Source: Bifidobacterium erythrocebi (GTDB taxonomy: Bacteria; Actinomycetota; Actinomycetes; Actinomycetales; Bifidobacteriaceae). From it: DNA of 64,000 bases. The DNA is taken from contig NZ_JAAIIF010000002.1 in assembly GCF_012932675.1 (NCBI RefSeq), forward strand, positions 1 through 64,000, read 5' to 3'. A program made the translations under genes and the position numbers. Numbering within the stretch: the first letter of the stretch is position 1; each line of letters opens with the position of its first letter. Under the pieces are notes generated by a model. It saw nothing but the letters and a program-made list of their open reading frames with translations, had not been told where the DNA came from and made no database searches. Below are positions 18,766 through 28,829 of the stretch, piece after piece.

Positions 18766-19887
18766 TCAGTCGGTCAGATCGTAGACCTTCTGCGCGGCGT
18801 CGGCCACGGCGTCGCTGCTGGTGATGATGATGACCACGCGCTTGGGATCGCGGCCGCGGGCGATACGCCGCAGCAGGTCGAGCAGTTCGGCCGCGTCGGC
18901 CTCATCCAGCCCCTTGGTCGGCTCGTCGAGGATCACGGTCTCCGCATCGCAGCACAGCGCGCGTGCAATGGCCACACGCCGCTGATCCAGCAGCGACAGC
19001 TCGGACACCTTCTTGCCCTTGGCCGCGCCCGTATAGCCCACGCTCTGCAGCATTTCACGCGCGACCACCGGCTTGGGCTTGAGGAAGCCGCGACCCGAAC
19101 CGTTCATGGCATACAGCAGGTTGCCCTCGGCGTCGAGATCGCCGCGAACCGCGTAGCGCTGCGGCACCAATCCGAGACGATGCCCGCGCAGCTCGCTCAG
19201 CTCCAGTTCGGTGAAGTTCGAGCTCTTCGACATCACCTCGCCGGAAGTGGGCAGCTGGAACGCGCCCATCACGGCCATCAACGTGGTGCGCTGCTCGGGG
19301 TCCTCCTCATCGCCGAGCACCTTCACCGCGTACAGCGTGCCGGCATAGAAGGCCAGTGACAGGTCGTCGAGCATGTGCCTGCCGGTCTTGCGTGCGGTCG
19401 TGGTGACGTGGTTCAGCGAGAACGTCGGGTACGACTTGAGCAGCACACGGTCGCGCACCTGCCTGTCGAGACGATGATTCGTCTTGGCATAGGCGTTGCC
19501 GTCCGAAGCACCGGTCTTCTGTCCCTTGCCCTTGGTTGCGCCCTTGACCAGCTGCATGGTCTGGTCGACGTGATCCGCATTGGCCGAGGTCGCCGCAGTG
19601 TTGGCGTCGGTTTCGTCGGCAGCGGCATTGGCACCCGGCTGCTCCTCGGATTCCTTGGAAGCGCTTGACGCGGGTTCTTCCTGAGCGGCCGCAGCGACGG
19701 CCTCGGCGGGCGTCTCGTCGGCGTCGCCAGCATCGTCGTATTCGACGCTGAACTCAAGGGACTCGATGCCGTTCTCGGCGGCCTTGGCGTCTTGGTCGTT
19801 CCCGGTGTTCTGGTCGTTGTGATCGTTCTGTTCGTTCGTGGTGTCGGTGCTCATTGCTTCGTCCTTATCGTCGATGCCGTTGCTCAT
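18766..19887 (-). CDS. ABC nucleotide-binding protein with degraded catalytic motifs
   Basis: A 373-residue protein: about 145 N-terminal residues are acidic and Gln/Asn/Ala-rich (disordered), then a LolD/MacB-like ABC domain. Alignment by eye with LolD shows the Walker A replaced (LGDEEDPEQRTTLM where GxxGxGKST is expected, Lys to Arg), the signature LSGGE changed to LSLLD, and the H-loop His replaced by Ser (IITSSD). The Q-loop (VPQ) and Walker B (VILDEPTKGLD) are intact. Normal ATP hydrolysis is therefore doubtful. It starts in an ATGA overlap with the FtsX-like permease behind GGAGG. It may be a regulatory pseudo-ATPase. Confidence 0.8.
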   Translation of the reverse strand: MSNGIDDKDEAMSTDTTNEQNDHNDQNTGNDQDAKAAENGIESLEFSVEYDDAGDADETPAEAVAAAAQEEPASSASKESEEQPGANAAADETDANTAATSANADHVDQTMQLVKGATKGKGQKTGASDGNAYAKTNHRLDRQVRDRVLLKSYPTFSLNHVTTTARKTGRHMLDDLSLAFYAGTLYAVKVLGDEEDPEQRTTLMAVMGAFQLPTSGEVMSKSSNFTELELSELRGHRLGLVPQRYAVRGDLDAEGNLLYAMNGSGRGFLKPKPVVAREMLQSVGYTGAAKGKKVSELSLLDQRRVAIARALCCDAETVILDEPTKGLDEADAAELLDLLRRIARGRDPKRVVIIITSSDAVADAAQKVYDLTD

Positions 19888-21212
19888 GCCTTCGCCTCCG
19901 CTGCGGGGGAAGCCGGCTTGAAAAGATTGGCGGTACGGAAGACCACCGGACCGAACATCGCCACAACGGCGAGGATCGCGATGCCGCCCAGCGAGTTGCG
20001 GATCGCCGACGACACGATCGCCATGCTCATCGGCGTCGAGAACCCGCACAGCGCCTTGCCGAGCGGTTGCGCCGCGAATCCGCCGACCAGCAGGCCGACC
20101 GCGATCGGCACCACGGTGAGCATCAGCGTCTCCAGAATGAACTGCCAGGCGAGGCGCGGCTTGGTGACACCGGTGACCAGGCCCATGCCGATCTCGTCGC
20201 GACGGGTGACCCACGTGCGCATGATGGTGATGATCACAAGTAGCACGCCGCCCGCGATCACCACCACGGACTTGGCGATGCGCATCCACGACGCGGTGCT
20301 GTCAAGCGGGGCGAGCTTCGTGTTGTAGGCCTCCAGCGACGGCGAGGAGATCTCGTACCCCTTGGGCATGGACTTCTTGGCGAGCTTGGCGAAGGACTGG
20401 TAATCGGCCGGGCTGCTGAGCAGGAAGGTGATGTCGAGGTCCGGCATGGCCCAGGTGCCCTTCGGGGACTTCTCCGGGTCGAGACCATTGGTGTATGCGG
20501 TGGCGTAGGCCGTGTAGATCACGTTGTCGGGGTTCTGCTTGGCCAGCTTGTACGACTTCGCCGAGCCGGCGTCGGCGTACTTGTAGATGCCCTGCACGGT
20601 GTAGGTGTACTTCTTCGAGGCGTCGGTCGGGTTCGCCACGGTGAACTTCGAGCCGACGGACAGCTTGTTCTTGGCGGCCAGAGCCTGCGAGACCAGCGCC
20701 CCGGTGAACTTGGTGTCGGTGTACTTCAGCTTCTTGCCCTTGACCAGGGTGATCTCGCCGAGATCGTTGTTCTTCAGTGCCTTGGCGTCGTAGAAGCTGC
20801 GCAGCAGCAGTTCGCCGCCCGTCTTGTCGGCGGATTCGTCGGCGGTTCCGGCAATGGCCTTGATCGAATCGCTCTGACGCACCGGAAGGGTCTCGGTGAA
20901 GGAATAGGTGAACGACAGCGACTTGTTCTGTGCGGCCACGGCGATGGGGGAGTAGTCGTTGAAGGTCAGATAATGCTCGGTCGTGGCCTTGGCGTCATCG
21001 CCTTTCAGCTGGGACTGCAACTTCGCGCCCGGCCTGATCACGGCTGTGGGCTTCTGCGCCTGGTATTCAGTGCCGTGCGCCGCGGTCTGCTTGGCCAGCA
21101 CCGCGGAGGTTGTGATGGCGCTGAACGACATGATCAACGCCAATACGATGGTCAGGATGGAATACGCCCGGTGCCTGCCGAGGGCATGCCAGGCGTTGGT
21201 GAGAACGAACAT
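19884..21212 (-). CDS. FtsX/MacB-like ABC permease
   Basis: A 442-residue membrane protein with the FtsX-superfamily plan: one N-terminal membrane helix (YSILTIVLALIMSFSAITTS), an extracellular domain of about 250 residues, then three membrane helices near the C terminus with the inter-helix motif TWVTRRDEIGMGLVTGVTKP. Such permeases work mechanically on extracytoplasmic substrates rather than moving small solutes. Translationally coupled to the degenerate ABC protein downstream. The Lys/Thr/Ala-rich outer domain gives no clue to a ligand. Confidence 0.82.
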   Translation of the reverse strand: MFVLTNAWHALGRHRAYSILTIVLALIMSFSAITTSAVLAKQTAAHGTEYQAQKPTAVIRPGAKLQSQLKGDDAKATTEHYLTFNDYSPIAVAAQNKSLSFTYSFTETLPVRQSDSIKAIAGTADESADKTGGELLLRSFYDAKALKNNDLGEITLVKGKKLKYTDTKFTGALVSQALAAKNKLSVGSKFTVANPTDASKKYTYTVQGIYKYADAGSAKSYKLAKQNPDNVIYTAYATAYTNGLDPEKSPKGTWAMPDLDITFLLSSPADYQSFAKLAKKSMPKGYEISSPSLEAYNTKLAPLDSTASWMRIAKSVVVIAGGVLLVIITIMRTWVTRRDEIGMGLVTGVTKPRLAWQFILETLMLTVVPIAVGLLVGGFAAQPLGKALCGFSTPMSMAIVSSAIRNSLGGIAILAVVAMFGPVVFRTANLFKPASPAAEAKA

Positions 21213-21478
21213 GTGATGGTTTCTCCAGTTCTCTCAAAGCTGTACAACGGTTAGTTCCAACATAAGACAGTAGGCCGGATTTGTTGGAGGTTGTCTCGCT
21301 CAATGCTGGTATGCGGCTCGGTGATGCCTGAGAGATTCCTGAGAATAATTCGGGGCCGAAGACGATCCTGCCGTGGGAGCACACCGGGGGCACGGCGAGA
21401 ACACGTCGGAATCGTGGCGATTGCAGCCAAGGTGGCTGATTACATACGGAAACCTGGACGGCGCTCGCGGACGTGCCG

Positions 21479-22578
<1,100 letters not shown>

Positions 22579-22613
22579 CATACGGGTTCTCAGGTAAAGC
22601 GGCTACACTACAG

Positions 22614-22716
22614 GTGTAGGACGTCAAAGAGGCCGTCCCACACAACCACAGATCCGCGTACCGAATTTTTCCTCTTCCCCCATCGGTGCGCGGTATGCCT
22701 AAAAAGCGGCCTCTTT
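22614..22716 (+). ncRNA. Candidate structured RNA with pseudoknot potential
   Basis: Stem 1 pairs GTGTAGGACG (22614-22623) with CGTCCCACAC (22634-22643). Its ten-base loop contains AAAGAGGC, complementary to GCCTCTTT (22709-22716), giving an 8-bp pseudoknot. Between them CCGCGTACCGA (22653-22663) pairs with TCGGTGCGCGG (22684-22694). A TACACT box (22604-22609) would start transcription at the first stem, though the -35 match is poor. It could be a small RNA or a leader element; no known family is recognised. Confidence 0.3.
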
Positions 22717-22737
22717 TGAAGAAATTGTGAAGACGCC

Positions 22738-22749
22738 TAGGTTAACCTA
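22738..22749. promoter_or_regulatory. Perfect 12-base palindrome TAGGTTAACCTA
   Basis: Lies in the galK upstream region, outside the TTTASTAAA series. It lacks the central bases of an IdeR/DtxR box. The function is unknown. Confidence 0.35.
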
Positions 22750-22756
22750 TGTAATT

Positions 22757-22893
22757 TTTTACTAAAATTTATTTGTGAAGAAATGGTGTAGGCAGCGGCT
22801 CATGGCGTGTCTGAATAGTGGCAAAATACTGAAATACAGCCAAAACTACTTTTTAAGTAAAAAATTTTGCAAAAACGTAAAACTAGGTAAAAT
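22757..22893 (+). promoter_or_regulatory. galK promoter and operators
   Basis: AT-rich region with TTTTACTAAAA near 22757-22767 and CTTTTTAAGTAAAAAA near 22851-22866. A likely promoter is TTGCAA (22867-22872) with TAAAAT (22888-22893), spacing 15-16. The second palindrome abuts the -35 box. Confidence 0.55.
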
Positions 22894-22932
22894 TAAGGGC
22901 AACACCAGCAGTTACAAACGAAGGAGTTTCTC

Positions 22933-24108
22933 ATGGATACTGCCGAACTGACCGTCAAGTTCCAGGATGTCTTCGGAGCCCAGCCCGACGCCACGTTCTT
23001 CTCCCCGGGCCGTATCAACCTGATCGGCGAGCACACCGACTACAACGGCGGCCATGTGTTCCCCGCCGCGATCACCCTGGGTACCTACGGTGCCGCACGG
23101 AGGCGCGACGACAACAAGCTGCGCTTCTACTCCGCCAACTTCGAGCAGGTCGGCGTCATCGAGTCCAGCCTCAGCGAGCTGGTCTACAAGAAGGAAGACA
23201 ACTGGACCAACTACGCCAAGGGCGTGCTGAAGTTCCTCGGCGAGGAAGGCCACACCATCACCAGCGGCATGGACGTGTTCGTCTATGGCAACATCCCGAA
23301 CGGATCCGGCCTGAGCTCCTCCGCATCGCTGGAACTGCTCATCGGCATCATCGCCCAGGAACTGTTCGACCTGAAGCTTGAGCGCGTGGACCTGGTCAAG
23401 ATCGGCAAGCGCACCGAGAACGAGTTCATCGGCGTCAACTCCGGCATCATGGACCAGTTCGCCATCGGCATGGGTGCCGAGAACAAGGCGATCTACCTGG
23501 ACACCAACACCCTGGTCTACGACCTGGTGCCGCTGGATCTGGGCGACAACGTCATCGTCATCATGAACACCAACAAGCGCCGCGAGCTGGCCGACTCCAA
23601 GTACAACGAGCGTCGCGCCGAATGCGAGAAGGCCGTCGAGGAACTCAACGCCAAGCTCGACATCAAGACGCTGGGCGAGCTGGACGAGGCGAGCTTCGAC
23701 GAATACGCCTACCTCATCAAGGACGACGCCCGCATCCGCCGCGCCCGCCATGCCGTTTCCGAGAACCAGCGCACGCTGAAGGCCCGCAAGGCCTTGGAAT
23801 CCGGCGATCTCGACCGCTTCGGCCGTCTGATGAACGCCTCCCATGTGTCGCTGGAGCACGATTACGAGGTCACCGGCCTTGAGCTGGACACCCTGGTGCA
23901 CACCGCCTGGGAGCAGGACGGCGTGATCGGCGCCCGCATGACCGGTGCAGGCTTCGGCGGCTGCGCCATCGCCATCGTGAACAAGGACAAGGTCACCGCG
24001 TTCACCAAGGCCGTCGGCGCCAAGTACGAGGAGGTCGTCGGCTACGCCCCGGCCTTCTACATCGCCGAGATCGCAGGCGGCTCCCGCGTGCTGTCCCGCA
24101 ACAACTGA
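22933..24108 (+). CDS. galK: Galactokinase
   Basis: Phosphorylates alpha-galactose to galactose-1-phosphate, first step of the Leloir pathway. 391 residues of the GHMP kinase fold: the galactokinase signature [15 protein letters not shown] near residue 27, the ATP-binding motif [13 protein letters not shown] near residue 120, and the C-terminal [11 protein letters not shown]. The ribosome site is AAGGAG. First gene of galK-galT-galE, with TTTASTAAA-type operators upstream; a 13-bp hairpin separates it from galT. Confidence 0.97.
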   Translation: MDTAELTVKFQDVFGAQPDATFFSPGRINLIGEHTDYNGGHVFPAAITLGTYGAARRRDDNKLRFYSANFEQVGVIESSLSELVYKKEDNWTNYAKGVLKFLGEEGHTITSGMDVFVYGNIPNGSGLSSSASLELLIGIIAQELFDLKLERVDLVKIGKRTENEFIGVNSGIMDQFAIGMGAENKAIYLDTNTLVYDLVPLDLGDNVIVIMNTNKRRELADSKYNERRAECEKAVEELNAKLDIKTLGELDEASFDEYAYLIKDDARIRRARHAVSENQRTLKARKALESGDLDRFGRLMNASHVSLEHDYEVTGLELDTLVHTAWEQDGVIGARMTGAGFGGCAIAIVNKDKVTAFTKAVGAKYEEVVGYAPAFYIAEIAGGSRVLSRNN

Positions 24109-24135
24109 ACCTCCCGTTCCCTCGGGAACTAGGAT

Positions 24136-24175
24136 GATCGTGCGCGGCCCCGCCCGCCGTGCGCCGCGCACGATC
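24136..24175 (+). terminator. Intercistronic hairpin galK-galT
   Basis: GATCGTGCGCGGC (24136-24148) and GCCGCGCACGATC (24163-24175) pair perfectly over 13 bp. No T-run follows, so it may set differential expression or stability within the gal operon. Confidence 0.55.
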
Positions 24176-24260
24176 CCACCGCCTTGGCAAGCCAAGAGCG
24201 GCACCGCGACGGGCGATATGTGACTGTGAACTATCGGATATGAGGTAAGGAAGGCCTGAT

Positions 24261-25751
24261 ATGGCACAAGGTTTGGTGGACGAATTCGTCAGCCAGGTGA
24301 TCGCCAACAGCGATTACGAAGAAGTCGATCGCGTGTACTTGACGAACCGCGTCATGGCGATCGTCGGCGAGGACGGTGCCGATGCGCCCGCCACCGCCGA
24401 TGCCAACGACATCGTCGATCTGAAGGAAGAGCTTGCGGATCTGGCCGCACGCAACGGCAAGGTCGGCGACACCGCCGCGGAGAAGGACACCGTCGGCGCA
24501 CAGCTGATGGACTTCATCACCCCCGCGCCGAGCGTGGTGAACCACCGCTTCTGGGATACCTACCAGCAGGACCCGGCCGAAGCCATCGCCGATTTCTATG
24601 CGATGAGCAAGCGCAACGACTACGTCAAGACCAAGGCCATCGCCAAGAACATCTACTTCCCGGTGCCCACCGAATACGGCGACATCGAGATCACCATCAA
24701 CCTGTCCAAGCCCGAGAAGGACCCGAAGGCCATCGCCGCCGCCAAGAACGCGAAGACCTCCAGCTACCCGAAGTGCCAGCTGTGCATCGAGAACGAGGGC
24801 TATCAGGGCCGCATCAACCACCCGGCACGCGCCAACCACCGCGTGGTGCGCTTCGACATGGACGGCGAGGAATGGGGCTTCCAGTACTCCCCGTACGCAT
24901 ACTTCAACGAGCACTGCATCTTCTTCTACGGCAAGCACGAGCCGATGAAGATCAGCAAGGAGACCTTCCACCGTCTGCTTGGCATCGTCGAGCAGTTCCC
25001 CGGCTACTTCGCCGGCTCCAACGCCGACCTGCCCATCGTCGGCGGCTCCATCCTCGCCCACGAGCACTACCAGGGCGGCCGCCACACCTTCGCCATGGAG
25101 AAGGCCCCGGTCGAAACGACGTTCACCTTCGAAGGCTTCGAAGGCGTGAAGGCCGGTATCGTGAAGTGGCCGATGTCCGTGATTCGCCTGGCCGGCAAGG
25201 ACCGCGACGAGATGGTCGCGCTCGCCTCCAAGATCCTCGACGCGTGGCGCTCCTACTCCGACCCCGACGCGCAGGTGCTCGCCGAATCCAACGGCGAACC
25301 GCACCACACCATCACGCCGATCGCACGCAGGAAGGGCGACGAATACGAGCTCGACCTGGTGCTGCGCGACAATCAGACTTCCGAGGAATTCCCCGACGGC
25401 ATCTACCACCCGCACCCGGATGTGCAGCACATCAAGAAGGAGAACATCGGCCTGATCGAGGTCATGGGTCTGGCCATCCTTCCCCCGCGCCTGCAGAAGG
25501 AACTTGCTGAGGTTGAAAAGTATGTGCTTGGGCGCGATAATGACATTGCCGATTATCATCGCGCATGGGCGGAAGAAATCAAGCAGTCTCACCCGGAGGC
25601 GACGGAAGACACCGTCACCGGCATCGTTCAGGACGCCGTGGGCAAGGTCTTCAGCCGCGTGCTGGAGGATGCGGGCGTGTACAAGCGCACTCCCGAAGGC
25701 AAGGCTGCGTTCATGAAGTTTGTTCAAACCCTCGGAACAAAGGAGAAGTAA
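24261..25751 (+). CDS. galT: UDP-glucose--hexose-1-phosphate uridylyltransferase, class II
   Basis: Exchanges UMP between UDP-glucose and galactose-1-phosphate. 496 residues, belonging to the Firmicutes-type GalT family rather than the shorter E. coli type: N-terminal domain with an acidic insert (about residues 35-75), KCQLCIENEGYQGR, then GGSILAHEHYQGG and EPHHTITPIARRKG. The ribosome site lies in AAGGAAGGCC. The related GalT2 of the bifidobacterial lacto-N-biose pathway is of the same class; the galK-galT-galE order here suggests a Leloir role. The galE start lies three bases after its stop. Confidence 0.94.
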   Translation: MAQGLVDEFVSQVIANSDYEEVDRVYLTNRVMAIVGEDGADAPATADANDIVDLKEELADLAARNGKVGDTAAEKDTVGAQLMDFITPAPSVVNHRFWDTYQQDPAEAIADFYAMSKRNDYVKTKAIAKNIYFPVPTEYGDIEITINLSKPEKDPKAIAAAKNAKTSSYPKCQLCIENEGYQGRINHPARANHRVVRFDMDGEEWGFQYSPYAYFNEHCIFFYGKHEPMKISKETFHRLLGIVEQFPGYFAGSNADLPIVGGSILAHEHYQGGRHTFAMEKAPVETTFTFEGFEGVKAGIVKWPMSVIRLAGKDRDEMVALASKILDAWRSYSDPDAQVLAESNGEPHHTITPIARRKGDEYELDLVLRDNQTSEEFPDGIYHPHPDVQHIKKENIGLIEVMGLAILPPRLQKELAEVEKYVLGRDNDIADYHRAWAEEIKQSHPEATEDTVTGIVQDAVGKVFSRVLEDAGVYKRTPEGKAAFMKFVQTLGTKEK

Positions 25752-25754
25752 ACA

Positions 25755-26756
25755 ATGACTGTTATGGTCCTCGGCGGAGCCGGCTACATCGGCTCCCACA
25801 TGGTTGACCGACTGGTCGCCGCCGGCAAGGAGAAGGTTGTCGTGGTGGACAGCCTGGTGACCGGTCATCGCGCCGCCGTGAATCCGGCCGCGAAGTTCTA
25901 CCAGGGCGACCTGGCGGATCAGGAGTTCATGCGCGGTGTGTTCCGCGAGAACCCGGACATCGACGCCGTGATCCACTTCGCTGCGTTCTCTCTGGTGGCC
26001 GAGTCCATGAAGGAACCGCTGAAGTACTTCGACAACAACACCGCGGGCATGGTCAAGCTGCTTGAGGTGATGAAGGAGTTCGGCGTCAAGAAGATCGTCT
26101 TCTCCTCCACCGCCGCCACCTACGGCATTCCGGAGAAGATGCCGATCCGCGAGGAGGATCCGCAGAAGCCGATCAACCCGTACGGCGAGAGCAAGCTCAT
26201 GATGGAGAAGATCATGCGCTGGTGCGATCAGGCCTACGGCATCAAGTTCGTGGCCCTGCGCTACTTCAACGTCGCCGGCGCCAAGCCGGACGGATCCATC
26301 GGCGAGGACCACGGTCCCGAGACCCACCTGCTGCCGATCGTGCTGCAGGTCGCCCAGGGCAAGCGCGACAAGCTGATGATCTTCGGCGACGACTACAACA
26401 CCCCCGACGGCACCAACGTGCGCGACTACGTGCACCCCTTCGATCTGGCCGACGCGCACATCCTCGCCATCGATTACCTGCGCAAGGGCAACGATTCCAA
26501 CGCCTTCAACCTCGGTTCCTCCACTGGCTTCTCGAACCTGCAGATCCTTGAGGCCGCCCGCAGGGTGACCGGCAAGGAGATCCCGGCCGAGATGGCCCCG
26601 CGCCGCCCCGGCGACCCGGACACTCTGATCGCCGCCTCCGACAAGGCGCGCACCGTGCTCGGCTGGAAGCCGCAGTTCGACAACATCGACAAGATCATCG
26701 AGACCGCTTGGGCATGGCACTCCACCCACCCGAACGGCTACGACGACCGTAAGTGA
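25755..26756 (+). CDS. galE: UDP-glucose 4-epimerase
   Basis: Interconverts UDP-galactose and UDP-glucose; 333 residues, short-chain dehydrogenase fold. The NAD-binding motif is [10 protein letters not shown] at the N terminus; catalytic Ser is in SSTAATYG and the Tyr-Lys pair in NPYGESK; substrate motif RYFNVAGA follows. Three bases separate it from galT, and its ribosome site AAAGGAG lies in the end of galT. A strong intrinsic terminator closes the gal operon. Confidence 0.96.
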   Translation: MTVMVLGGAGYIGSHMVDRLVAAGKEKVVVVDSLVTGHRAAVNPAAKFYQGDLADQEFMRGVFRENPDIDAVIHFAAFSLVAESMKEPLKYFDNNTAGMVKLLEVMKEFGVKKIVFSSTAATYGIPEKMPIREEDPQKPINPYGESKLMMEKIMRWCDQAYGIKFVALRYFNVAGAKPDGSIGEDHGPETHLLPIVLQVAQGKRDKLMIFGDDYNTPDGTNVRDYVHPFDLADAHILAIDYLRKGNDSNAFNLGSSTGFSNLQILEAARRVTGKEIPAEMAPRRPGDPDTLIAASDKARTVLGWKPQFDNIDKIIETAWAWHSTHPNGYDDRK

Positions 26757-26780
26757 TAACGGCGGTAGCGCCGCTGCATG

Positions 26781-26805
26781 GGCCCTTCTTCGGAAGGGCC
26801 TTTTT
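26781..26805 (+). terminator. Intrinsic terminator of galKTE
   Basis: GGCCCTTC-TTCG-GAAGGGCC followed by TTTTT, an 8-bp stem with a UUCG loop. Confidence 0.92.
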
Positions 26806-26849
26806 GTTTACTAAAACAGAGGTAATGTTTGCTAAATCTGTAGTAAACT
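26806..26849. promoter_or_regulatory. Operators upstream of lacL
   Basis: GTTTACTAAAAC (26806-26817), TTTGCTAAA (26828-26836) and TAGTAAACT (26841-26849) are three copies or half-copies of the TTTASTAAA motif between the gal terminator and lacL. A promoter must lie among them but no clear hexamer pair stands out. Confidence 0.55.
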
Positions 26850-26885
26850 AATTTACGAATCAGTTCCCAGAGCAAGGAGGCTCCC

Positions 26886-28829
26886 ATGGATGGCGCAAGC
26901 TCTACGCAGAGCGCGGACCTGAGCTGGCTTGATAAGCCAGGCGTGTTCCGCGTGAATCGATTGGACGCGCACAGCGATCACCGATGCTATGCCACGCAGG
27001 ATGAGGCGGCGCAGGACGCCAGCAGCCTGGTCATGCCGCTCGACGGCACGTGGAAGTTCAAGTATTCCCCCAACCCGCAGGCGCGCCCGGCCGACTTCTA
27101 CAAGCTTGCCGAAGCACCCGCGGACTTCGACGACATCGCCGTGCCCGGCCATATCGAGATCGCGGGCTACGACAAGAACCAGTACATCAACACCATGTAC
27201 CCGTGGGAAGGCCGCAAATACCGCCGCCCCGCAGGCCTGACCCCGGACGATCCCGGCATCGGCGCATTCTCCGAGGCCGACGACAATCCGGTCGGCTCCT
27301 ACCTGCGCACCTTCACCCTGCCCGAACACATGCGAGGCCAACGCATCCACGTGGTGTTCGAGGGTGTGGAGCAGGCGTTCTACCTGTGGCTCAACGGCCA
27401 TTTCGTGGGGTACGCGGAAGACACCTTCACGCCTTCCGAATTCGACCTGACGCCGTACATCGACGAGACCGGCGAGAACATCATCGCGTGTGAAGTGTTC
27501 AAGCGCTCCACCGCGGCATGGATCGAGGACCAGGACTTCTTCCGCTTCTTCGGCATCTTCCGCCCCGTGAAGCTTGTGGCACTGCCCAAGATTCATGTGG
27601 ACGACATCTCGGTGCGCTCCCTGCTGAGCGACGACCTGCACACCGGCACCATCACCGTCGACATGCGGCTGAGCGCCAAGGCTGCCGCCGACCTTGCCGG
27701 CGCGCAGACGGAAGTGGTCGTGACCGATCCGCAAGGCAACCGCATCGCATCGCAGACAGGCTCCCCGGAACATGACGGTGACGCCACCCTCGTGTTCACC
27801 GGCATCGCCGAACCGCAGCTGTGGGACAACGGCAGCCCGAATCTGTACCGGGTGGAGGTACGCCTTGTCGACGCCGCCGGCGAGACCTGCGAGGTCGCCC
27901 AGGTGGACACCGGTTTCCGCAAGCTGGTGCGTGACGGCGTGAAGGTGACGCTCAACGGCCATAGGCTGTACATCCTCGGCGTGAACCGCCACGAATGGAA
28001 CGCCGATTCCGGCCGTTGCATCACCGTGGACGACATGCACCGCGACATCGACACCATGCTGCGCAACAACATCAACGCCGTGCGCACCTGCCACTACCCG
28101 GACCGGCTGGAATGGTACCGTCTGTGCGACGAGCACGGCATCTACGTGATGGCCGAGACCAACCTGGAATCCCACGGCACCTGGCAGAAGATGGGGGCGG
28201 TGGAGCCCTCGTACAACGTGCCGGGCAACAGCAGCGTATGGGAGAAGGTCGTGGTGGACCGCGCCACCACACAGTACGAGATGCTCAAGAACCACCCCTC
28301 CATCCTGTTCTGGTCCATGGGCAACGAATCGTACGCCGGCACCGCCATCGCGGCGATGGACGCCTACTACAAGAGCAAGCAGGACGGCCGTTTGACGCAC
28401 TACGAGGGCGTGGTCCACAACCGCGCGTTCGAGGACGTCATCTCCGACCTGGAAAGCCGCATGTACGATACGCCGGAAGGCGCCCGCAAGTACCTGAGCG
28501 AGCAGCCGAAGAAGCCGTACATCCTGTGCGAGTTCATGCATGACATGGGCAATTCGCTGGGCGGGTTCGGCGACTACATGGAACTGTTCGACGACTGCGA
28601 GGGATTCCTCGGCGGATTCATCTGGGACTACATCGACCAGCAGCTGTATGCGCCCGATCCGGTGACGGGCGGGAAGATGCTGTGCTACGGCGGCGATTTC
28701 GACGATCGCTGCTCCGACTACGAGTTCTCCGGCGACGGTCTGCTGTTCGCCGACCGCACGGAGAAGCCGGCCATGCAGGAAGTCAAGTATTACTACGGAA
28801 GGTACGCAGATGGAAATCATATTCGGTGA
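26886..28829 (+). CDS. lacL: Beta-galactosidase large subunit (GH2)
   Basis: Large subunit of a heterodimeric GH2 beta-galactosidase cleaving lactose to glucose and galactose. 647 residues: N-terminal sugar-binding jelly roll, two immunoglobulin-like domains and the TIM barrel, with acid/base E481 in SMGNES and nucleophile E549 in ILCEFMHDMGNS. It ends where single-chain LacZ enters its last domains; these are encoded by lacM, whose start overlaps this gene by 20 bases. The lengths match Lactobacillus LacL and LacM, so this is a natural two-gene enzyme rather than a broken lacZ. The ribosome site is AAGGAGG. Confidence 0.88.
   Translation: MDGASSTQSADLSWLDKPGVFRVNRLDAHSDHRCYATQDEAAQDASSLVMPLDGTWKFKYSPNPQARPADFYKLAEAPADFDDIAVPGHIEIAGYDKNQYINTMYPWEGRKYRRPAGLTPDDPGIGAFSEADDNPVGSYLRTFTLPEHMRGQRIHVVFEGVEQAFYLWLNGHFVGYAEDTFTPSEFDLTPYIDETGENIIACEVFKRSTAAWIEDQDFFRFFGIFRPVKLVALPKIHVDDISVRSLLSDDLHTGTITVDMRLSAKAAADLAGAQTEVVVTDPQGNRIASQTGSPEHDGDATLVFTGIAEPQLWDNGSPNLYRVEVRLVDAAGETCEVAQVDTGFRKLVRDGVKVTLNGHRLYILGVNRHEWNADSGRCITVDDMHRDIDTMLRNNINAVRTCHYPDRLEWYRLCDEHGIYVMAETNLESHGTWQKMGAVEPSYNVPGNSSVWEKVVVDRATTQYEMLKNHPSILFWSMGNESYAGTAIAAMDAYYKSKQDGRLTHYEGVVHNRAFEDVISDLESRMYDTPEGARKYLSEQPKKPYILCEFMHDMGNSLGGFGDYMELFDDCEGFLGGFIWDYIDQQLYAPDPVTGGKMLCYGGDFDDRCSDYEFSGDGLLFADRTEKPAMQEVKYYYGRYADGNHIR

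Noticed and set aside
18766-20289. A 507-residue ABC ATPase with a longer N terminus
   Set aside because: The upstream 134 codons run through the FtsX-like permease gene in another frame; the ATGA overlap with GGAGG gives the real start at 19887.
22738-22749. IdeR/DtxR iron box
   Set aside because: TAGGTTAACCTA lacks the central bases of the 19-base IdeR consensus, and the adjacent genes are unrelated to iron.
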